A DNA stretch of 42,876 nt from Bacillota bacterium (lineage in GTDB: Bacteria > Bacillota > Clostridia > Lachnospirales > Lachnospiraceae), in the NCBI GenBank assembly GCA_023420935.1, contig JAEZUR010000089.1:1-42876 (forward strand), written 5' to 3'. Within the stretch, counting starts at the first letter, position 1; the number at the start of each line of letters is the position of its first letter. The translations under genes were made by a program, and so were the position numbers. A model generated the notes under the pieces. That model saw only the letters and a program-made list of their open reading frames with translations, did no database searches and was not told the origin of the DNA. Below, piece by piece: positions 18,053 through 26,207 of this stretch.

Positions 18053-19150
18053 ATGAAATTAGGTATCGTAGGGTTACCAAATGTAGGAAAAAGTACATTA
18101 TTTAATTCTTTAACAAAAGCAGGAGCAGAATCAGCAAATTATCCGTTCTGTACCATTGACCCAAACATAGGAATAGTTCCTGTGCCAGATGAGCGTTTAA
18201 AGGTATTAGGTGATTTATATAATACAGCAAAAATCGTTCCTGCAGCAATAGAATTTGTAGATATAGCAGGATTAGTAAAAGGTGCTTCAAAAGGTGAGGG
18301 ACTAGGTAATCAATTTCTTTCTAATATTCGTGAAGTTGATGCTATTGTACATGTGGTAAGATGCTTTGAAGATTCTAATATTATTCATGTTGATGGTTCT
18401 ATTAATCCACTTCGTGACATTGAAACAATTAATTTAGAATTAATCTTTTCTGACATTGAAATTATTGAACGAAGAATAGCCAGGGCTTCAAAAGGAGCTA
18501 AAAATGATAAAGCACTTGCGAAAGAAGTGGAATTATTAACGCGAATCAAAGCATATTTAGAAGATGGTAATCTTGCGAAGAGTTTTGTTACTGAAGATGA
18601 TGAGGAAGAAGTTTGGCTAAATGATTACAATTTATTGACATTTAAGCCGGTGATTTATGCAACTAATGTAACAGAAGAAGACTTAGCAGATGACGGTGCT
18701 TCCAACGACCAAGTAGCTAAAGTAAAAGAATTTGCTGCAACGGATGGATCTGAAGTTTTTGTCATTTGTGCTCAGATTGAACAAGAAATTGCTGAATTAG
18801 ACGAAGAAGAGAAGAAAATGTTTTTAGAAGATCTTGGATTAAAGGAATCTGGTCTTGAAAAATTAATCCGTGCAAGTTATAGCTTACTTGGATTAATTAG
18901 TTACTTAACAGCTGGACAACAAGAAACAAGAGCTTGGACAATAACAAAAGGTATGAAAGCACCTCAAGCTGCTGGTAAAATTCATACGGACTTTGAGAGA
19001 GGATTTATTCGAGCAGAAATTGTTAATTATTCTAACTTAGTTGAATGCGGAAGTTATAATGCTGCAAAAGAAAAGGGATTAGTTCGCTCAGAAGGGAAAG
19101 AATATATAGTACAGGATGGAGATGTGATTCTATTCCGATTTAATGTATAA
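18053..19150 (+). CDS. ychF: Redox-regulated ATPase/GTPase YchF (Obg family)
   Basis: YchF (OLA1 family) is a ribosome-associated P-loop protein that prefers ATP. The 365 residues include the P-loop GLPNVGKST at 7-15, the switch region DIAGLVKGASKGEGLGN near 70, a helical coiled insertion and a C-terminal TGS domain ending in the usual DGDVILFRFNV-like tail. The start at ATG 18053 has AGAGG upstream. It lies 25 bases after thiN and 14 before lgt. Confidence 0.96.
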   Translation: MKLGIVGLPNVGKSTLFNSLTKAGAESANYPFCTIDPNIGIVPVPDERLKVLGDLYNTAKIVPAAIEFVDIAGLVKGASKGEGLGNQFLSNIREVDAIVHVVRCFEDSNIIHVDGSINPLRDIETINLELIFSDIEIIERRIARASKGAKNDKALAKEVELLTRIKAYLEDGNLAKSFVTEDDEEEVWLNDYNLLTFKPVIYATNVTEEDLADDGASNDQVAKVKEFAATDGSEVFVICAQIEQEIAELDEEEKKMFLEDLGLKESGLEKLIRASYSLLGLISYLTAGQQETRAWTITKGMKAPQAAGKIHTDFERGFIRAEIVNYSNLVECGSYNAAKEKGLVRSEGKEYIVQDGDVILFRFNV

Positions 19151-19164
19151 AGGAGCTGACAAAT

Positions 19165-20034
19165 ATGGCAGGAGCAGATATTAGATTCCCTAATTTAGGC
19201 CTTGAATTAGACTCGGTTGGAACCGGAATTACTGTATTTGGATTTGAAATTACGTTTTATGGCATTATTATAGCCTTGGGTATGGTAATGGGATTTTTAA
19301 TAGTGGAATGGCAAGCAAAGCGAACAGGGCAGGATAAGGATTTATATTTAGATTTTGCTTTGTATGCAATTGTCCTTTCTGTAATAGGGGCAAGACTTTA
19401 TTATGTTATTTTTAGTTGGAGTGAATATAAGGACAACCTTATTCAAATATTTAATATTCGAGGGGGCGGTCTTGCGATTTATGGTGGAGTTTTAGCTGCT
19501 ATATTAACTGCATTTGTCTATACTAAGATAAAAAAGATTTCTTTTTTGTTATTATTAGATACCGCATGTGCAGGATTAGTTACAGGTCAGATTATTGGAC
19601 GATGGGGTAATTTCTTTAACCGCGAAGCGTTTGGTGGTTACACAGATAATCTATTTGCAATGCAGTTGAAAAAAACTCAGGTACAAGCAGGAAATATTAC
19701 ATCTGATATTCTAAACCACGTTGTAAACGTTGATCAAATTGAGTACATTCAGGTGCATCCCACATTTTTATACGAATCTTTATGGAATATAGGTTTATTA
19801 ATCATTCTATTGCTATACACGAAACGTAAAAAATATGATGGTGAGATCGTATTATTATATTTACTGGGATATGGCTTGGGTCGTATGTGGATTGAGTCAT
19901 TAAGAACGGATCAGTTATTAATCTGGGGAACTGGCTTGGCGGTCTCACAAATGCTCTCGTTCTTATTGGTTATATTTGCTATTACGATGATGATTTGGAA
20001 GAATGTTATGTTACAAAAGAATAAAAAAAGATAA
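19165..20034 (+). CDS. lgt: Prolipoprotein diacylglyceryl transferase
   Basis: Lgt is the membrane enzyme that moves diacylglycerol from phosphatidylglycerol onto the lipobox cysteine of prolipoproteins. The 289-residue protein has about seven hydrophobic segments and the Lgt signature GRWGNFFNREAFG near 146-158. The conserved YGG and the HPTFLYES region are also present. The start at ATG 19165 has AAAGGAG. It is the last gene of the long operon and is followed by a strong terminator. Confidence 0.96.
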   Translation: MAGADIRFPNLGLELDSVGTGITVFGFEITFYGIIIALGMVMGFLIVEWQAKRTGQDKDLYLDFALYAIVLSVIGARLYYVIFSWSEYKDNLIQIFNIRGGGLAIYGGVLAAILTAFVYTKIKKISFLLLLDTACAGLVTGQIIGRWGNFFNREAFGGYTDNLFAMQLKKTQVQAGNITSDILNHVVNVDQIEYIQVHPTFLYESLWNIGLLIILLLYTKRKKYDGEIVLLYLLGYGLGRMWIESLRTDQLLIWGTGLAVSQMLSFLLVIFAITMMIWKNVMLQKNKKR

Positions 20035-20051
20035 AATAGGACTAAAGACCT

Positions 20052-20098
20052 AAAAAGATGCAGATATCTATATATAGTAGATATCTGCATCTTTTTTT
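20052..20098 (+). terminator. Strong terminator closing the dapF-lgt operon
   Basis: A perfect 19-bp stem (20052-20070 with 20078-20096) encloses a 7-base loop and ends in a T run. Because the 5' arm begins with five A, it could also stop transcription on the other strand. Confidence 0.9.
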
Positions 20099-20179
20099 GG
20101 CTTTATTACTACATGTTGAAATGCGATTTTTTCTTTGGGAGATGGGTTCTACTATACCGTAAATATTTCACATTTTTGC

Positions 20180-20208
20180 TTGAATAATTCCCAAAAATGA
20201 TATAAAAT
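20180..20208 (+). promoter_or_regulatory. Promoter of the mraZ / dcw cluster
   Basis: A -35 TTGAAT (20180-20185) and a -10 TAAAAT (20203-20208) are spaced by 17 bp. The predicted start, near 20215, lies at the edge of the first MraZ repeat, an arrangement suited to repression. Confidence 0.6.
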
Positions 20209-20216
20209 TGTACCAT

Positions 20217-20253
20217 AAGTGGAGCGAAGTGGAGTAAAGTGGAGCGAAGTAGT
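20217..20253 (+). promoter_or_regulatory. MraZ operator: direct repeats of AAGTGGAG at 10-bp period
   Basis: Three perfect copies of AAGTGGAG occur at 20217, 20227 and 20237, exactly one helical turn apart, with a degenerate fourth (AAGTAGT) at 20247. MraZ proteins are known to bind direct repeats with this period (TGGGN spaced by 5 in E. coli; AAAGTG-type boxes in Mycoplasma) upstream of their own gene. The repeats lie between the promoter and mraZ. Confidence 0.85.
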
Positions 20254-20287
20254 AACATATTCCAAAGATGACGGGTAGGTGTAGGCA

Positions 20288-20716
20288 ATGTTCATGGGGG
20301 AATACAATCATACGATAGACGCCAAAGGCAGAATTATCGTACCGGCTAAATTCAGAGAGTCACTGGGTGACGAATTTGTGGTGACTTTGGGTTTAGATGG
20401 TTGTTTGTTTGCATACCCGGATGAACAATGGCAGAATTTTATCGAAGAGCTTAAGAAACTGCCAGGTAGTAAAGAGGCGAGACAGTTACAGCGTTATTTC
20501 ATGGCTGGAGCGGCTACCTTAGAAGTGGACAAGCAAGGAAGAATACTAATACCGTCGAAATTAAGAGAACAAGCGCAACTAGACAAAGATATTGTATTTG
20601 TTGGAGTTTTAAATAAAATAGAAATCTGGAGTAAAGAGCGTTGGGATGGAAATAATAGCTATGAAAATATGGATGAAATTGCAGAACATATGTCAGAGTT
20701 TGGGTTAAGTTTTTAG
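20288..20716 (+). CDS. mraZ: Transcriptional regulator MraZ
   Basis: MraZ is a ring-forming DNA-binding protein (two SpoVT/AbrB-like halves) that autoregulates the division and cell-wall cluster. The 142-residue protein begins with the family-typical MFMGEYNHT, and the DxxxR elements are present in both halves (DAKGR near residue 11, DKQGR near 80). The start at ATG 20288 follows a GTAGG site. Its likely operator is visible 35-70 bases upstream. It heads the dcw cluster as in most bacteria. Confidence 0.96.
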   Translation: MFMGEYNHTIDAKGRIIVPAKFRESLGDEFVVTLGLDGCLFAYPDEQWQNFIEELKKLPGSKEARQLQRYFMAGAATLEVDKQGRILIPSKLREQAQLDKDIVFVGVLNKIEIWSKERWDGNNSYENMDEIAEHMSEFGLSF

Positions 20717-20751
20717 AATCTGCAAATAATCGGGAAAGCTGGGGAGAAAAT

Positions 20752-21696
20752 ATGAAATTCGAGCATAAATCAGTATTACTAGATGAGACAATTGATGGAT
20801 TAAACATAAAAGAAAATGGTATTTATGTGGACGGAACCCTTGGCGGAGCGGGACATGCTTATGAGGTGTGTAAACAACTAGGTGCTAATGGAAGGTTTAT
20901 CGGAATTGATCAAGATGCAGCTGCTATCGAAGCGGGAAGCAATCGTTTAAGTGAGTTTGGCGATAAGGTTAAGATCGTTAGAAGTAATTATAGTAACATG
21001 GGACAAGTTTTACATGAGTTAAACATTGAAAAAGTGGATGGGATAGTACTTGATCTTGGTGTATCCTCTTATCAATTGGATACCATTGACAGAGGTTTTT
21101 CATATCGTGAAAATGCACCATTGGATATGAGAATGGATACTAGACAGGAACGAACAGCCAAAGATATTGTAAATGGTTATAGTGAATCAGAAATATATCG
21201 AATTATTCGAGATTATGGCGAAGATAAATTTGCAAAAAATATAGCAAAACATATTGTAAGAGTACGGGAAGAGAAAGTCATCGAGACAACAGATGAATTG
21301 ACAGAAGCGATTAAAGCAGCGATACCGATGAAAATCAGGATGAATATGGGACATCCTGCTAAGAAAACATTTCAAGCGATACGTATTGAACTGAATAGGG
21401 AGTTAGAAGTTTTAAATAATACATTAAACGAGATGATAGATCTTTTAAATGAAGATGGTCGTATTTGTATCATAACGTTTCATTCTTTAGAAGATCGTAT
21501 TGTGAAAAGTATTTTTCGTAAAAATGAAAATCCGTGTACATGCCCACCAAGTTTTCCAGTGTGTGTATGTGGGAATAAATCAAAAGGCAAGGTTATAACT
21601 AGAAAACCAATTATTCCAAGTGAAGAAGAAATGGAATTGAATAAGAGGTCAAAAAGTGCTAAATTAAGAATTTTCGAAAAACATGATGCAATTTAG
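20752..21696 (+). CDS. rsmH: 16S rRNA (cytosine-1402-N4)-methyltransferase RsmH
   Basis: RsmH (MraW) methylates N4 of C1402 in the ribosomal P site. The 314-residue protein shows the SAM motif DGTLGGAGHA near 25, the VLDLGVSSYQLD motif near 100 and the C-terminal TFHSLEDRIVK motif. A cysteine cluster (CTCPPSFPVCVC) near 263 is also a family feature. The start at ATG 20752 has GGGGAGA upstream. It lies between mraZ and ftsL in the standard dcw order. Confidence 0.97.
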   Translation: MKFEHKSVLLDETIDGLNIKENGIYVDGTLGGAGHAYEVCKQLGANGRFIGIDQDAAAIEAGSNRLSEFGDKVKIVRSNYSNMGQVLHELNIEKVDGIVLDLGVSSYQLDTIDRGFSYRENAPLDMRMDTRQERTAKDIVNGYSESEIYRIIRDYGEDKFAKNIAKHIVRVREEKVIETTDELTEAIKAAIPMKIRMNMGHPAKKTFQAIRIELNRELEVLNNTLNEMIDLLNEDGRICIITFHSLEDRIVKSIFRKNENPCTCPPSFPVCVCGNKSKGKVITRKPIIPSEEEMELNKRSKSAKLRIFEKHDAI

Positions 21697-21713
21697 AGGG
21701 AAGAGGGATTTGC

Positions 21714-22244
21714 ATGGACGCAAGAAGTAGACATTACGAAGATTTTGAGTATTTTGAAGGAAATACTGTTCGTAAGCTCTCAACGGTTCCTGATTATAAT
21801 CGAGAGAGAGTAGAACGAAATCAAGATAATCAAAGAAGACAACAGGTTAGAAGGGGAGCATCAAAAAGAGAACAAACTATGGGGATAGATTTGGTTTCGT
21901 TGATGTTTTTGACCGCTGCAATTATTGTTACCATGTATGTGTGCGTGGAATATTTACAAGTTCAGAGTGGCATTACTGGAATGAGTAAAGAAATCGTTTC
22001 ACTAGAAAATCAAGTTCTAGATCTAAAAAATGAGAATGCAACTACCTTAGAGCAGGTAAATGCTTCTGTAGATTTAGCCTACGTCTATGAAGTGGCTACG
22101 AAACAGCTTGGGATGGTTCATGCAAAGAACAACCAAGTAATTACATATAATGGTGTGAAAAGTGATTATGTAAGACAATATGATGATATACCAAGTAGCG
22201 ATAAATCTGATTTTTTTGATTATATACTAAAAAATCAGAACTAG
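21714..22244 (+). CDS. ftsL: FtsL-like septum formation protein
   Basis: This 176-residue bitopic membrane protein has a charged cytoplasmic N-terminus (1-57), one transmembrane helix (about 58-81) and an extracytoplasmic coiled-coil stretch (about 88-120), the plan of FtsL/DivIC proteins that scaffold the FtsQ-FtsB-FtsL complex and activate FtsW-FtsI. Sequence conservation in this family is low, so the call rests on topology and on its position between rsmH and the first PBP. The start at ATG 21714 follows GAAGAGGG. Confidence 0.85.
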   Translation: MDARSRHYEDFEYFEGNTVRKLSTVPDYNRERVERNQDNQRRQQVRRGASKREQTMGIDLVSLMFLTAAIIVTMYVCVEYLQVQSGITGMSKEIVSLENQVLDLKNENATTLEQVNASVDLAYVYEVATKQLGMVHAKNNQVITYNGVKSDYVRQYDDIPSSDKSDFFDYILKNQN

Positions 22245-22268
22245 TTCAAAGAGAAGTAGGTGCATCCA

Positions 22269-24263
22269 ATGAGCAGAATTACTAAAGGAAAGACAAATAA
22301 AATAAAAAAATTCAATTCCAAAATGCAAGCAAATCTATTGCTTGTATTTTGTGTTGTTATTCTTCTTTTTTCGGGACTAATTGGCAGAATTCTATTCTTG
22401 AATTATAAAGATGGAGATGAATATTCCAAACGTGTATTGTCGCAACAAACTTATGTGAGCAATGCAATTCCCTATAAACGTGGCGATATTGTGGATCGAA
22501 ATATGACAGTAATGGCGAAAAGTGTTAAAGTATATAATTTAATTTTGGATCCAAAGCTGATATTACAGAAAGACAAGTTTCGGAATCCTACCATTACAGC
22601 GCTTACCAAATGTTTTGATTTGTCTAAAAGCGACATTGATACCATTTTAGAGAAAAAGTCAACTATGCAATACGTGGTAGTTTTAAAAGAATTAGATTTT
22701 AAACAAGTATCACAATTTCAGAAATTACAAAAAGCTGATAAAAAGGGATATATTAAAGGGGTATGGTTTGAAGAAGAATATGTGCGAAGATATCCAATGA
22801 AAACAGTAGCATGTGATGTGCTTGGATTCACAACAAAAGGAAACGTAGGTAATTGGGGTATTGAACAGTTTTATAACGAAGACCTAAATGGAGCAAACGG
22901 TAGAGAATACGGATATTTTGATTCAGATTTAAAGTTAGAACGAACAGTAAAACCAGCAGTTAATGGGAATACCATTGTGTCTACCATCGACGCCAATGTT
23001 CAGAAGATTGTTGAAAAAAAGATTGCAGATTTTGAAGAAGAGATGGGAGCAAAAAATGTTGCTGTTTTAGTTATGAATCCAAATAATGGTGAGATATATG
23101 CTATGGCATCTAATCCTGTGTATGATTTGAATAATCCTACTGATTTAACGCCGTTTTATACAAAAGAAGAAATCGACAAGATGAGTGAAAAGGATACCAC
23201 CGATGCATGGAATGCAATATGGCGAAATTTCACGATTAGTGATACTTTTGAACCGGGTTCTACCTTTAAACCGGTTACAGTCAGTGCTGCACTAGATGAA
23301 GCAAAGGTAACGAATAATTCTTCCTATGTATGTGACGGTTCCCAGAATGTATCTGGCGTTGATATAGGTTGTAGTCATACCCATGGTACGATTTCACTTG
23401 GGGAAGCGATTTCACTCTCTTGCAATGATGCCTTAATGCAAATCGGAGCCAAGATAGGGTACTCTTTTTTCTTAAAATATCAGACGGATTTAGGATTTGG
23501 TGGTAAAACTGGAATCGATCTTCCGGGTGAATCAACTGGAATTACATTTAATAAGGATACATTAGGTCCAGTTGAATTGGCTACCAGTACATTTGGACAG
23601 GGTGAGAATGTAACAATGATTCAGTTGGCAAGTGCTTTTTCGGCAATTATTAATGGAGGGAATTATTATCAACCTCATGTTGTGAAACAAATTTTAAATG
23701 ATAATGGTGCTACGGTTAAGACTATGGAAGGTAACTTAGTCAAAAAAGTGGTTACTAGCCATACGAGTGATTTGTTGCGAAAGTATATGGAACAAACGGT
23801 TTTAAATGGAACTGGAACCAGTGCAAAAGTAGATGGTTATAGTATTGGTGGAAAAACGGGTACAGCGGAAAAGGATGGTAGAGATAAAACAAATTATTTG
23901 GTATCTTTTATTGGTTTTACTCCTGTTGAGAAGCCAGAAGTAGTAGTTTATGTTGTTATTGATGAACCTAATGTAGCAAATCAGGCTCAAAGTTCCATTC
24001 CAAGCAAGTTGACTGGTGAAATTATGAAAGAGATTCTGCCGTTTTTAGGAGTATACCCTTCTGAGGTTGATATAGACGAAACAAATCAAACAGATACAAA
24101 TAAGGAAGAGGATACAACAATTGAAGATGCAACTATTGAAGATTTAACAGAAGAAGGCAAAAAAGAAGAAGATAAAACGGAAGAAGAGAAAACAGAGAAC
24201 GATACAAATGGACAAGATTCTGGAAGAGAAGATACTACAAAACAAAACAAGCAAGAAAATTAA
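22269..24263 (+). CDS. pbpB: Class B penicillin-binding protein, division transpeptidase (FtsI/PBP2B type)
   Basis: This is the transpeptidase expected to crosslink septal peptidoglycan with FtsW. The 664-residue protein has an N-terminal membrane anchor (about 20-46), a PBP dimerisation domain, then the transpeptidase domain with STFK (S331), SCN (384-386) and KTG (529-531) all intact. It lacks PASTA domains and instead ends in an acidic, Thr/Glu/Lys-rich tail of about 65 residues (600-664). I start it at ATG 22269, spaced 8 bases from AGTAGG; an in-frame GTG at 22260 overlaps that site. The pbpB assignment rests on synteny with B. subtilis (ftsL-pbpB-spoVD); it could be named ftsI. Confidence 0.88.
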   Translation: MSRITKGKTNKIKKFNSKMQANLLLVFCVVILLFSGLIGRILFLNYKDGDEYSKRVLSQQTYVSNAIPYKRGDIVDRNMTVMAKSVKVYNLILDPKLILQKDKFRNPTITALTKCFDLSKSDIDTILEKKSTMQYVVVLKELDFKQVSQFQKLQKADKKGYIKGVWFEEEYVRRYPMKTVACDVLGFTTKGNVGNWGIEQFYNEDLNGANGREYGYFDSDLKLERTVKPAVNGNTIVSTIDANVQKIVEKKIADFEEEMGAKNVAVLVMNPNNGEIYAMASNPVYDLNNPTDLTPFYTKEEIDKMSEKDTTDAWNAIWRNFTISDTFEPGSTFKPVTVSAALDEAKVTNNSSYVCDGSQNVSGVDIGCSHTHGTISLGEAISLSCNDALMQIGAKIGYSFFLKYQTDLGFGGKTGIDLPGESTGITFNKDTLGPVELATSTFGQGENVTMIQLASAFSAIINGGNYYQPHVVKQILNDNGATVKTMEGNLVKKVVTSHTSDLLRKYMEQTVLNGTGTSAKVDGYSIGGKTGTAEKDGRDKTNYLVSFIGFTPVEKPEVVVYVVIDEPNVANQAQSSIPSKLTGEIMKEILPFLGVYPSEVDIDETNQTDTNKEEDTTIEDATIEDLTEEGKKEEDKTEEEKTENDTNGQDSGREDTTKQNKQEN

Positions 24264-24344
24264 TTATTATCACGCTCAAGTTATTATCATAACTAGTCAT
24301 AATCCATAATAAAATGAAATAATTAGGTTTATGGAGTTATGCCT

Positions 24345-26117
24345 ATGGCAAGAAATAGAACGTATCACCGTAGAAATGCGTTAATTATGGTTGTCATAAT
24401 AATTATTACAGCCACTTTACTTATGGTTCGTCTTGGATATTTGATGATTGTTCAAGCTGACTATTATGGAGTAAGGGCAGAAGAAATTCATCAAAGAGAG
24501 CGACCAATCAAAGCAGAACGTGGAATTATTTACGATGCCAATGGGATTGAAATTGCGAATAACAAACCGGTATGCACTATTTCTGTGATACATAGTCAGA
24601 TTACTGACCCTGAAAGGGTAATAAACATTTTATCTGATGAATTAGGAATTAGTGAAGAAAAAGTTAGAAAAAGAGTAGAAAAAGTATCTTCTATTGAGAG
24701 AATTAAAGCAAATGTAGATAAAGAGATTGCTGACCGAATTAGAGAGTACGATTTAGATGGAGTAATGGTTGATGAAGATTATAAGCGATTCTATCCGTAT
24801 GGAAGTTTAGCATCTAAGGTTATTGGGTTTACAGGAAGTGATAATCAGGGCATTATTGGATTGGAAGTTTCTTATGATAAATATTTAAAAGGACTAGATG
24901 GAACCATACTAACTTTGACTACTGCAAGTGGAGTTGAAATACCAAATGCTGCAGAAGATCGCGTGGAACCAATTCCAGGTAATAATTTATATATAAGTTT
25001 AGATATTAATATACAAAAGTATGCTGAACAGGCAGCACAGAAGGTTCTAGAAGCAAAGCAGGCCAAAAGTGTGAAGTTGATTGTAATGAATCCACAAAAC
25101 GGAGAAATTTACGCTATGGTAAATTGTCCAGAGTTTGACTTAAACGATCCCTATAAACTAAATGTTCCAGTGGAAGGTAACCTTACGGCAAAACAAAAGA
25201 CAGATATGTTAAACAATATGTGGAGAAATGCATGTATAAGTGATACATACGAACCTGGTAGTACGTTTAAAATAGTAACAGCTACTGCTGCGTTAGAAGA
25301 AAAGGTTGTAAAATTAGACGATAAGTTTTCATGTCCTGGGTATAAAAAGGTAGAAGATAGAATCATTCGCTGTCATAAAACCACAGGGCATGGGTCAGAA
25401 ACCTTTGTGGAAGGGATTATGAATTCATGCAACCCTGTGTTTATGGAGATTGGAGCTAGAGTAGGCGTTAGCGATATGTATAAGTGTTTTCGCAAGCTTG
25501 GTCTTTTTCAAAAAACAGGTATTGATGTACCAGGTGAGGCAAATTCCATCATGCATAAAAAGGAGGATATAGGCGCTGTTGAATTAGCAACTGTATCATT
25601 TGGTCAATCTTTTCAGATCACCCCTTTGCAATTACTCACTGCAGCAAGTGCAATAGTAAATGGCGGAAACACAGTAACACCTCATTTTGGTGTTGAGATC
25701 CGAAGCAGTAATGGAGAGAATATAAAAAAACTAGCATATGACAGTAAAAAAAATGCAGTTAGTAAAGAGACCTCTGAAACAATGAAATTTTTATTGGAAA
25801 AAGTTATATCAGATGGAACTGGAAAAAGAGCCTATCTTCCAGGTTTTCGTATTGGTGGGAAAACAGCGACATCAGAAAAATTGCCTAGAAGCAGCAATAA
25901 GTATATTTCGTCTTTTATTGGTTTTGCACCTGCTGATAATCCCAAAGTAATTGCGTTAGTATTAATTGATGAACCGGTGGGAATTTATTACGGCGGAACG
26001 ATAGCTGCTCCTGTGGTAGCAGAAGTTTATCAGAATATTCTTCCTTATTTAGGAATACATCCTGAGTATACGGAAGGGGAAGTGATTAATCAAAATAGTG
26101 ACTTGATTCTGTACTAA
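24345..26117 (+). CDS. spoVD: Class B penicillin-binding protein, SpoVD-type, with KTA in place of KTG
   Basis: This second class B PBP in tandem has 590 residues: membrane anchor (about 11-36), dimerisation domain, then the transpeptidase domain with STFK (306-309) and SCN (361-363). The third motif reads KTA at 506-508 rather than the usual KTG. In B. subtilis the gene after pbpB is spoVD, needed for spore cortex; synteny gives the name here, and no PASTA domain is present to confirm it. I start it at ATG 24345, 8 bases after GGAG (24333-24336); an ATG at 24339 is too close. The promoter for mraY lies in its last codons. Confidence 0.82.
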   Translation: MARNRTYHRRNALIMVVIIIITATLLMVRLGYLMIVQADYYGVRAEEIHQRERPIKAERGIIYDANGIEIANNKPVCTISVIHSQITDPERVINILSDELGISEEKVRKRVEKVSSIERIKANVDKEIADRIREYDLDGVMVDEDYKRFYPYGSLASKVIGFTGSDNQGIIGLEVSYDKYLKGLDGTILTLTTASGVEIPNAAEDRVEPIPGNNLYISLDINIQKYAEQAAQKVLEAKQAKSVKLIVMNPQNGEIYAMVNCPEFDLNDPYKLNVPVEGNLTAKQKTDMLNNMWRNACISDTYEPGSTFKIVTATAALEEKVVKLDDKFSCPGYKKVEDRIIRCHKTTGHGSETFVEGIMNSCNPVFMEIGARVGVSDMYKCFRKLGLFQKTGIDVPGEANSIMHKKEDIGAVELATVSFGQSFQITPLQLLTAASAIVNGGNTVTPHFGVEIRSSNGENIKKLAYDSKKNAVSKETSETMKFLLEKVISDGTGKRAYLPGFRIGGKTATSEKLPRSSNKYISSFIGFAPADNPKVIALVLIDEPVGIYYGGTIAAPVVAEVYQNILPYLGIHPEYTEGEVINQNSDLILY

Positions 26118-26131
26118 GAATAGAATATAAT
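26103..26131 (+). promoter_or_regulatory. Internal promoter at the end of spoVD, driving mraY onward
   Basis: A -35 TTGATT (26103-26108) and a perfect -10 TATAAT (26126-26131) are 17 bp apart. The -35 lies inside the last codons of the upstream gene. Transcription would start near 26138, some 70 bases before mraY. Confidence 0.65.
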
Positions 26132-26207
26132 GTTATAGTTAAGTTGAAGAAAGATGTTTAATAAACAAAATAGAAAAATACGCAAGATAATTACGAGGTG
26201 AATTTCA

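Noticed and set aside
24060..24263. Thr-rich PBP tail as a substrate of the PASTA kinase in the other operon
   Set aside because: The tail follows the extracellular transpeptidase domain, whereas the kinase domain is cytoplasmic.
24264..24344. Sigma-E promoter for spoVD in the gap after pbpB
   Set aside because: CATA-like hexamers are present, but none has both a good -10 (CATANNNT) and a properly spaced -35.
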